Positions 54,804-64,000 of a stretch of 64,000 nt of DNA are shown in pieces. The stretch spans positions 21,675,631 through 21,739,630 of the forward strand of contig NC_134569.1 of NCBI RefSeq assembly GCF_050947875.1, read 5' to 3'. The notes beneath the pieces were generated by a model. The model made no database searches. It worked only from the letters and a program-made list of their open reading frames with translations, and had not been told where the DNA came from. The stretch comes from Dermacentor variabilis. Its lineage: Eukaryota > Arthropoda > Arachnida > Ixodida > Ixodidae. Made by a program: the position numbers and the translations under genes. The number at the start of each line of letters is the position of its first letter. The first letter of the stretch is position 1.

Positions 54804-57800
54804 GATCTCTCTGTGTGCGCGCACGCACAAATCTAACTACAGAAGAGAGATATTGATCGAAACGCAACCAGCTAGAGAACGTAGAAAATGCGCTGCTTCA
54901 GTGTTTGTGACCTTTATCTTTGTATATATAATGTCTTATTTTCATTTTTTTCTCGTTATTTACACCAAATTACGATATAATTCAAGGTTATATAGACGTC
55001 GTCTTTGCATGATCCACATATAAAAGTTCAGACATTGTCGGTTTCAATTTATATTAATCGCGACTTCTATATAGCTGAAGCTCTGTGCAATCTCTGTTCC
55101 TCTTCATTAAACTTGTCATTTATACGGCCGTAAATATACCCCCCCCCCCCACACACACACACTTCGCTTGCTTTAAAATGTTGAAAACAATGTGATTAGA
55201 GTAAAATAAAGAAAAAAAAACATTACTCCTTAATAGCCAGTCATTCGCGAAAACAGCGACTCGCTCGAAGAGGCGTATCGAAAGTGCCGCAAAGGGCGGT
55301 TAAAGCTCCCGAAGTTTTCCTCAACACATTCAGCTCTCGGGTCGTTCCAAGAAAGCGTAAAGGCGACGCGCACGGCGGCACTGAAGGCGATTTCTTTCCC
55401 ATTTTCTCCACAGCCTCATTACGCTCACGGTACTCTTTACGCGCCTCACCCAGCATCCTGTTGTCTTCCGTTACAATTTCTCAAAGGCCTCGGCGCCCTG
55501 TCAAGATTCGCCGTCCACGGCAACTTCCGGTCCTCTTCCCACTGTGGCGCACATGCTCCGCAATCGCCGCCGCCCTTTATTTATCGCCACGCAAGAAAAA
55601 CCCTTTCCGCCCTGAGCGTCTTGTACATACTTTAGGCGTTAATTTCCTAGCTTCCGCTACTCATTTTCTATACCGACGTGTTGTTCCCTCTGAAGGAATA
55701 GGCGAGAGCGAGATGCTCCATGTGCTCTCGCCACGAGTTTTCCCTGCAGATACTGCCTGCCCTGCCTGGACGCACGCCGATCGAACCGAGCTCTCAGTCA
55801 TCAACGGCAACGCTGTGCCCGAACCGCGGCCAGCCCGCGGACTGGAGCGCTGTGCGTGTATGAAATACGCTCCTCCAGCGTTTTTGATGCTGTCGCTCAT
55901 ATGTACCCCTTCAAAGTCGGATTCGCGGAGATAATTGTTAGTTCTAACGCTTTCCAGTGCCGGCTAACTCCAAGCCGTAATAATGAACAGAAAGCTTCCA
56001 TCACCCATCGGCCACCGCCGATGGGTGACGGTGACGCGGCCACCGTATTGACTTGTCGGTATCGTATCGCGTACAACGCGCCTTGCGATGTAAATTGTTG
56101 TATCTTCTAAGTGACCCCTGTGAGCTTGAGGTCAACGCACTCGTTCGAACAGCCAAGCGCAGCCCTGGTGGAGGGAGGAAAGGTGAGAGGTAAGTGAAAC
56201 GAATGTCGGTTTGGCGGCCCATACACGGCGGAAACAGTCATCAGACTAATGTGGCAAGTTCACAACAATGTCGCTGAGCTTTCGCGTTCAACAAGGAACT
56301 GCAACGCATTTCGCCAATGCAGCTGTTACTTGTGTGCCGCTGCGTGTCTGACAGCCGGTATAGTTGGTGCGCACCGTTTCGGTCCTCGACGCGTCCGCAC
56401 ATCCATCAAGGCGGCGCCACGAAGCCAGCTGCCTTACATAACCCCTGCAGTTGATTAGGGTAGCTATGTGGGCATAGCCCGAATTTTTCTTCCAGACGTG
56501 CGAGTCGTAAAGAACCAATAGTGATGTTAAAGAATGCGAGAGAAAGCGCATTTCTTTTAGCCTGATTCCGATCTTGTACCAACGACCAAGCTTCTATTTT
56601 TTGATGCTGTAAACAGCGCTGCCGTTTAGTAAAGATGTTCCCAAAGCCAGTGGGCGATGCCAAGGAAATGGACTCAAAAGCGACTTTAACGAAAGCGAAC
56701 ATTTAATGGTAAAAGGCTAAACCGATGATAAAAGAAGAAATGAGAGTGAGAGGACAATGAAAATATAGTGCACAACACGGTCACGTAGTCTCCAACAAAT
56801 TCGTAACCTTTAAAGAGTAGAGAAGCGCTTTTGAATCCTGCTAAACCTGCGCGACAATCAATAGCAACGCTAAAGTTCTTCAAGCAAGCAGCCAATAAGA
56901 CACCGGAAGCGCCACAGCCGAGGCGTTACACGGAACGCGCACTCTGCGTCGCTCGATGTAATTTATTTCATTCGTGTCGTCTGTCCAGTGCCAGGGGCCG
57001 CGCTCCGTTTCCCAGTCCAACACCTTCCTGCCGCCCGCTTTCTTCCCAGCCGATTCCTCGATTCCACCAAGGAAAGAAGACGAAAAAAAATAAAAAGGGA
57101 TGAAGGAGAGAACAAACGAAGTCAGCCAGGCTTCGGCAGGCCGGTCGCTGCCGCCGGCGGCGGCTGTGCGCGGCGGCAGCGTCACTGGCCATCCGAGCGA
57201 CGGGTCATTCGCGCTCCACTTGTCCGGTTCGGGGCCGAATCCAATAGGCCGGCCGCACGGGGCGGACGCGCAGAGACTGATTTAGATCGTCCCCGAGGCC
57301 AAACGAGGCTCGGCTCACTGCCAGCTGAAGAACGCGAGCAGGAGAGAGACAGACGGCGGTGAAATGTGCAGCGACATAACACTATAGTGAAGAGAGAGTT
57401 GAAACAGATCGAAACAAAGAGGAGAGAAAGGGCCACGGCGGTGCGACAGCTTTTCTCAATACAGAAAAACGACACAACAACGAACAGTGACAAGGAAAGA
57501 GATTAGTAGGAACTGCGGATACATATTATTGACTATACTAGGAACACGTTAGACATTACAGCAGGATACACAGCACATTATAATACGTCCTGGTGCGAGC
57601 TCGGGAGGGACATGTTTAGTGTATGCGCGGGCCACTCTCATTTGATTGTTGGATTCTTGCGCTACTGGAACACTACCTACTTAACAACCACTACGCTGTG
57701 GCATCGCCCACTGATGAGATGAGGCAAGAAACCCTTTCTGTGCTCCCAAGATTAATCCAAAGCTGCTGACACATGCGTTCTTGAAATTAAACTGCTTCCT

Positions 57801-58264
57801 GGGTTTGGTGCAGAAATGTGCGACGTCACAACTCCCCTGCAAGTTGCCAAAGAACATAATGGGAAAAAATGCGATAACGAGGACTGAGATACGAAAAAAA
57901 GAAGGTAAATATAATGGCTATCTAACGCCGAAGTACCGTAGGGAAACGAGAAACAGGATACACCGGTACCCATACAAGAGTACCGCAACTTTGGACAAGC
58001 AATGTAAAAGAATTATGCTCAACCTTAAGCTAAAGAGCTCAACGACACGAATAAAACGGAACACGAGAGATGTAACCGATGACTTCCCTGAAATAAATTA
58101 ACAGTTATTAACGAAAAGAAAGAAGAGGCGCCTGTCATATCACCAGTTAATATACCACGGACTATAAGCAATTTGCTTGAGGAGGTAGCTGGAACAAGGC
58201 GTAAGAACCGGAGAGAGAAGGAACGGGTAGTGCCCGTAAACGAATCAGGCGCTAGAAGTGCAGT
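54803..58264. other. Unassigned 3.5 kb
   Basis: No supported gene. GC-rich, CpG-containing blocks lie at 55.26-56.0 kb and 56.98-57.36 kb; these could be promoter or first-exon regions but show no proof. Other items are C11 at 55140-55150 and a hairpin at 56001-56028. A lysine-rich frame (57781-58101) might be the unrecognised upstream part of the LINE that follows. Confidence 0.35.
56001..56028. other. Perfect 12-bp-stem hairpin
   Basis: TCACCCATCGGC, loop CACC, GCCGATGGGTGA. It is not followed by a T run, so nothing suggests a terminator. Confidence 0.8.
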
Positions 58265-59700
58265 TATTAGCTAATGGCCTATATCTATCCTCTGCGCTGT
58301 GTCAAAGTTTTGAATATGTATTGCATTTTCTGCTTTCTGTTAGTGCTAAGAACATTTTAATAGATTAACAGCATGGTTTCGCATCAGGGCGCTCCACAAC
58401 AACTAATTTGGTCACATTTATGACGCATGCTTTAGTGTGATACACAGAAGGGGCCAATTAGACGCTCTTTACCTAAGTACCCTTACCTTCAGCTAAGTAA
58501 AGCACTTGGTGTAGCTTGCCATGAGCTCCTCATTACAAAGCTCACGCAAATTGATATACCTTCTTTCATCCCTGCCTTGGTAATTCATTACCTAAGCAAT
58601 AAATTGTGCTTCGTTGGCATTAATGGACAGAGCTCTGTTAGCTATGAGGTCACTAGCGGAGTTCCTGAAGGATCCCTCTTTGGCCATTCTCATCTTCCTA
58701 CTGTTCATAAATGATAGTCTGTAAGCAATTCAACACTCTCCATTATTTCTATAAGCTGACGATGTAAAGCTATGTAGGACTGTCCACAGTGTTCACGACT
58801 GCATTGACCTCCAAGGCGACATATTTTCATCCTCAAACTGGTGCAGAGACAATAAGCTATAGACTCTCAAATGTTCCCAAAACGCTACGCGGAAAAACCA
58901 TGAGCAACTTTCACAACCCCTTCGGGATGCTCCACTGCCCAGGGTCGATGAAATGAAAGATACTGGTGTGTACTTTAAGAAAACGTTGAGCTTGCCTTCA
59001 CACGATAACTATGCCAAACAACGCGCCGTTCGCGCTCTTAGTATTGTTTGTCGTATATCTAATGATTGTGTTCCCCTGTAACCTTTCTGAAATTGTATTC
59101 CACTGTATGCCTCTGCAGTTTGGTGTAGAACATGCAAATCTAATTCTGACCTCATTGAACGCATCCAGAACAAATTGATAGGTATTTTCTAGCAGCACTT
59201 TTGCCGTTCTGGCGACTATAGTCTAGCCCTTTCATATATGCCTCTACTCACACCTCTCAAATCAAGACGTAAAAAATCAGAGTAACTGCTTCTCTATAAG
59301 GTGGTCTATGGCATATACGTTGTCCAAAGTTTCTTGATCATGTGCAATATTCTGTCCCGCAAAAGTATACCAGGCAGCATTCGACATTTTGTGCGCGGCC
59401 TTTTTGTATCAGAGCTTGTCCTACGGCTTGACTTCAACAAAACATGTAATAAGTATTCTGCCCGTATTGACATATTTCAGAGTTCATTTCCTATTTTTTG
59501 TATGTATGAAGATAATCATGTTCTATGATTAACTCCCTTCTACGTCCGCCTCTTCGTTTCATGTTTCTCTATCTCATATTGTTTTGTCGACCACATTTGT
59601 TTGCTCCGTACATTTTCTCTCACGTACTACCTTTTAAGTGCGCCATTTCGAAGGCTCCGTGTCAGTTCCTGGGCACTATATTAAACGTTTAATTGATTGA
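58265..59700 (+). mobile_element. LINE relic, reverse transcriptase (Jockey/CR1-like group)
   Basis: Fragments lie in polymerase order: GFASGRSTTTNLVTFMTHA (about 58380), GVPEGSLFG (about 58658), ADDVKLC preceded by a stop where F/Y is expected (about 58755), and PRVDEMKDTGVYFKKTLSLP (about 58940). Then come AVWCRTCKSNSDLIERIQNK (about 59120), SLALSYMPLLTPLKSRRKK and a final open frame (59301-59528) with RHFVRGLFVSELVLRLDFNK. There are many stops and frameshifts. It ends near 59700 in ATTGATTGATTAATTAATTA. The upstream limit is uncertain. Confidence 0.8.
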
Positions 59701-59770
59701 TTAATTAATTATTTTTAATTATTGTATGATGCGCCAGCAGTCAGACCCTAGGGTTGTTCTTAGGGCACGG

Positions 59771-59813
59771 TAAATAAATAAATAAATAAATAAATAACAA
59801 CAACAACAACAAC

Positions 59814-59891
<78 letters not shown>
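59771..59891. repeat. (AAAT)n, (CAA)n, (TAA)n compound microsatellite
   Basis: Three A-rich arrays in sequence, just past the LINE 3' end. Confidence 0.97.
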
Positions 59892-61535
59892 TACTTCATG
59901 ATGGCGTCTTCAAGCGGTCGTTTTAGGAGTGCTCCGGCCGCTCTACGGCATTCATGAAAAACAAGAACAGTCCTCTCGCGCGAGCGCAAACCGGCTCCAA
60001 TGGCGACGATTAAGTTTCGTTATCGTCATTATAGCCAACCATTTCCCAGAAATACAGCTCGAATACTTTATTGCTCAGCTTTGCAGAACTGCTCACACGG
60101 GCATTAAATCCCTGCTTGGGTTCAGCGAAATTCAGATCACAGTGAAAAGCAGGAGCGAAGCCTACGAGAGAGCTGAACCAAGAATGTGAAAAAGAAGAGG
60201 GATCACAACGAGAGAGAAACAACGAGACAGAGTGAGAGAGGGCAGTGCTCCGGACCGCCTTAATGACACTTTGGGGAGGCCAAGAGAAGACCGCTCGTTG
60301 GTGTTTAAACAAGCGGGCTTGTAGGGTCACATGCCGAACAGTGGCCGGAGAATCAGAAGAAAACGTCCAAAACAAAACCTGGAAGCACGCAAACTATGCG
60401 GCACCAATAGAAAGAGCAACGGGCCCGTCATCGGCATTACGCTAAGCAGCGCGCAGAAAATGAACAAAAGCCTCGGGCTCGCTAGCGAGATGATCGTTAA
60501 CCAAGGGCAGGAAGAGTCGAGCTTCGGCAGAGAGCTACGACGGCGAGGGAATACAAAAAACAAGGGCAACTCCATCTACAGGAAAGCGAAATGAAGAGTA
60601 ACTGAGGAGAAAAAAAAGAAGACAAAAACGAGAGGACGGAGGAAAGTTAATCTTTGTCCGCCTGGAGAGCGGATCGTGCACGGCGGCAACAGTGCCTGCC
60701 CGCAGCGCGGTCTCGGAGGGCCGACAGAATTAGGCGAACGAGTCCTCACACCGTAAACAAGTTGGTCTTCCTCGGCCAGAAGCAGACATCAGCCCCCCCC
60801 ACCCCCCGGAGGTATCGCGGCGCGAACTCTGACCGGCAACGAGAAACAAGAAGACGTGACGGCATAAGCGGCGAAATGCCCTCAACGAAGAAAAGCGGAA
60901 GAGTGCGATTAGCGCTCTGCCTCGGGGCAAAGCGGCGTGTAACAAAATCGGCCGGTCGGCAACAACCGCCTGAATTATTGCGAAAGCACTCAGAAGGTGC
61001 CGAAAGAGACGCGAGGTTGCACCGACAGCACTCCAGTTGCTTCAGCAGGGCCTGTCTTTCCGTCTTCAGCGCCGTTTAGTTTCCGCTCAGGACCCAGACC
61101 TGATAATTTCATGTCGACCAGCACTCTACGCGAGCGCGCTTTTGGAAGAAAAGAAGAGGTTGTTCGCTTAGCGCGGTGACAATTAGCACGTTCGTTATCC
61201 GAAGTTGCCGCCACTGTTCTTGGCCGAAGGCAGCCAGGCATGCAGGATGGAAGAAAAGGAGTGGAGTAGAAAATGGGGGAGGGGATATTATATAAAATGG
61301 AAGAAGGCAACTTCCCGAAGGAGAAGCAGAAGGTCGCCCAAGCACTCCTGATTTCCAGACACGGACACGGGAACACAGATATGTACAGTGCGGACAGAAA
61401 TAGTACTCACGCGTGCGAAGGTAAAGGAAACTGCAAGACGCGGTCAAAGAAGCAGGGATAGCTTTCTCGTTGTTGCCGCAAGACAACGCGGTTTGAGAGC
61501 CAGCTATGGGCGTGGTTAACTTGATTTCCCCCTGG

Positions 61536-61537
<2 letters not shown>
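59892..61537. other. Unassigned 1.6 kb, purine-rich
   Basis: Overlapping open frames on both strands but no domain I recognise. C7-A-C7 at 60786-60800. Confidence 0.35.

Positions 61538-61577
<40 letters not shown>
61538..61577. repeat. (ATT)n microsatellite
   Basis: About 13 ATT units. Confidence 0.95.
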
Positions 61578-64000
61578 GAAAACGGACACAGCGATGAGAC
61601 ACGGAAAGCAAGCAGCAAATAACTCGCTGTAAAGTCTTAAAAACGAAACAAGGTCATATAATGCAGCAAAGCGGAAGGGGAAACCAAAATAATGGCAATA
61701 CAGAAATAGCTAGGTGTCGCACAGAAGCAAAGAATGGAAAGAGGAGAATACGCGTGAATATAAACTAAATGTAGGCTGAGCTCTCGTGCGTGCATCGCGC
61801 GTGCAAGGCGAAAATGCCCGCTGCAGGCGAGCCGGGTCCTCTGCGCTACGCGGAGTCCCGGCGAAGGCCAGTCCGGAAACGAAAAGTGTAGCGCTCGTCG
61901 AGAGAGCAGGGTGCAGGGAATGGATGGCTCACAGGTGTCACGTGACCGCGAATGTGGAGGCCCGCAGCGCGCGTGGCTGTAGTAGCGAACGGAGCGGGGA
62001 GGGGACGAGTAAATTAAGGGGCCATTACAGTGGGATGGGGGTGGGGGTCACGAGCGGGGCGACCGGAACAATTCAATTAGTCTGCGCAAAATGGAGCCGT
62101 CGCTCTTGGCCAAAACTCAGGACCCACACGGAGCGATGAGAAACGGTCCGGTGTGCATCGCGCGGGCGGAGTGGCGTGTTGCGAAAGCGCAGAGCACTGC
62201 AGCGCCACAACGCATCGATATAGGGCGACGAGGAAAGGAGAACGGGACGAGGGAGAGGAACGCGGGACGAAGACGGCCGCTCTTCTGCGCGGCGATATTT
62301 AATCTTTCCCAAGACAGAGCCGCGACACGGCCGGTTGCGCGTGACCTCCGCGCCCTCTCCTTTGTGAACTGTGAGCTGGACGCAGCGCTCCTTCTTCGCT
62401 GCTCGTTCGCAAGCCGTGTGGCCACCTGTGGTCCCAGTACGAAAACATTCGCGGCGACCGGTGATAAGAATTTGATAATAAACTAAGCGCAGACTACGCA
62501 GCCATGTTTTCTAAAGTAATCGGTCTACATAACAAGCACGTGCCGCGGCTCTCGACGCACGAACGAGAGAAGAAAGGACGTTCGGACGTTACAGCAGCAT
62601 GAATAATGGGAACGTAATATTAGTTGCGTTCAAGAAAAAAAAAATAAAGAAAATCGGCGAGAAGAAAGAGCAGGAAGGAAGAAAAAAGGAAAGAAATCCT
62701 TCATGTAGGCGAGGCCTTTTTCTGCAGTTTACCACGTCAAAATCTGTTTTGTTAATTTACGCGAATGGATGTTTTAGGAGCAAGACAGCCTGTTGTCGTG
62801 TGACCGCAAAGCCAAGATTTGTTTCGTCGCATGTTATATGCGGAGAAATTAATTTTTTCTTTTTCTTTTCGTTTTCTTTTTACTTCATTTTCTGGCTGCC
62901 CCAAAGTACCTATGCCACATGGACAGCGAAATGACGCCTAACACGGGTCCACGAGCGTTGTAAATACAGGGGCGCCCTGAGCGCGCTTCCTGCCTAACTC
63001 TAGCCACAAGCTTTTCTAGGAGCATTTTATTTCACCTTACGCGAACTTAGTTTCACGAACCAGCGAATAGCACTTACCCTGCGATCAACCCGCATAGTGG
63101 TTAAATGCCGATCTGGTCGAACAGCGAGAACGAAAGGCGTAAAACAACGTGAGAACGCCAACTGCGCGCTTTACGTAACGCATTGCTCACTTACAGGACG
63201 CAAGGAAATACTTTTGCAAAATAGCAGCCGAAGGCCCAGAAAAAGTGGCGAAGAAGTGGGAAAGGAGAGAGTCAACGTAAACAGCGCTTGATTCAAAGCA
63301 CTCACAGGGCGGGTTGTACAACTTGGGTGTCAACTACTCAAAACAACTTTCCGTTCAACGAACGACAGCCAATCAAGCGCTTCCTTCGTCATTTTTTGCT
63401 AGCTCTTGCGAACATTTCGAGGAATAGATTAAGACGTAAACGCCAAAACAACAAATTTCAACAAGTGCACTCCACAAAGATCTCGTCAAGATGGTGTATT
63501 AGAATATTTAACAGATTAGCAATAAATTATGCATGGGAATAGAGAAACGACACAACAGTGCACAGCATAAAAGCAACACAAAAATAAAATAAATTCAACC
63601 CTTTTATCCTCGTTATAAAAAGGAAAGGGATTAAGGAAAGAGAAAGTTATGGAGGCTAACCTGGAAAATCGTTTGCTAGACTATGTACTCTACTTAAGGG
63701 AAAGCAAGTCTAAAGCCCGCTTCCATCCTAGTCGCTCAACACATGCGCGCACATGTTCAACGACACGTGGTCAAAGGTAATCAGAAGACCGGTCTACTAA
63801 ACAAAAAGCAAAGGAAAAAAAAAACACTATAGCCCCTTCAGAGCCTTGAATGGCGAGGTCGGTGTTCCAGTATGTCATCTGTAGACTAAAGCCGTTCGTT
63901 CAATCAGACTAATGCGATGTCCTATTTGATGCACAGATCAGTGCATAAAACTGCACGTTAAAAAATGCGTTTGTTAAGCAGCTGACTATTGCATGTAAGA
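61578..64000. other. Unassigned 2.4 kb
   Basis: GC-rich and CpG-containing at 61.78-62.48 kb, then AT-richer. No gene, RNA or repeat recognised. Confidence 0.35.

Noticed and set aside
56001..56028. A transcription terminator hairpin
   Set aside because: No T tract follows, the genome is eukaryotic, and no upstream gene is supported.

Overview
The window is a piece of a repeat-rich eukaryotic nuclear genome, most likely a hard tick (Ixodidae). Two copies of a tRNA-derived SINE that looks like the tick family Ruka (2751-2990, 33660-33890) point to this. So do many non-LTR retrotransposon (LINE) relics of types common in ticks, several fold-back or MITE-like elements, and very long (TA)n, (CA)n, (CAT)n and (TTC)n arrays. 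I see no operons, CRISPR arrays or other prokaryotic features, and no host gene exon that I can support. Family names rest on my recognition of protein motifs, not on a search.

Layout. 0.65-0.93 kb: LINE 3' end. 1.35-1.95 kb: RTE relic next to a (CA)n(TA)n array. 2.6-4.45 kb: a nest in which a Helentron-like element (minus strand) was hit by a Ruka-like SINE and by a 5'-truncated RTE LINE, each with target-site duplications. 5.6-8.7 kb: two tRNA-derived SINEs, a LINE C-terminus, a second Helentron-like fragment and another LINE 3' end. 8.7-18.2 kb: mostly unassigned, with a fold-back element at 12.94-13.60 kb. 18.4-22.85 kb: a near full-length CR1/L2-like LINE on the minus strand, with ORF1, a damaged 2A-like motif, an endonuclease interrupted by a third Helentron-like insertion, and a dead reverse transcriptase. 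26.7-29 kb: a MITE pair, an internally deleted RTE and an inverted SINE pair. 30.6-31.1 kb: a Gypsy reverse transcriptase missing its catalytic motif. 34.9-35.8, 42.5-44.1 and 46.5-48.1 kb: three copies of one RNase H-bearing LINE family; the 42.5 kb copy is the best preserved. 44.15-44.55 and 52.9-53.4 kb: LTR-like segments followed by primer-binding-like sites. 44.68-45.31 kb: a second large inverted repeat. 51.4-54.1 kb: an I-like LINE split by LTR material. 54.44-54.56 kb: a perfect 122-bp palindrome. 58.3-59.7 kb: a further LINE relic. 59.9-64 kb: unassigned.

The elements do not form a pathway; the structure is layers of insertion and decay. The clearest relative ages come from nesting: Helentron before RTE and SINE at 3 kb, CR1-like LINE before Helentron at 21 kb, I-like LINE before LTR element at 53 kb. 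The most unusual signal is the Helentron-like family. Two copies share a terminal hairpin, three copies share a short charged protein start, and one copy keeps an endonuclease fragment.
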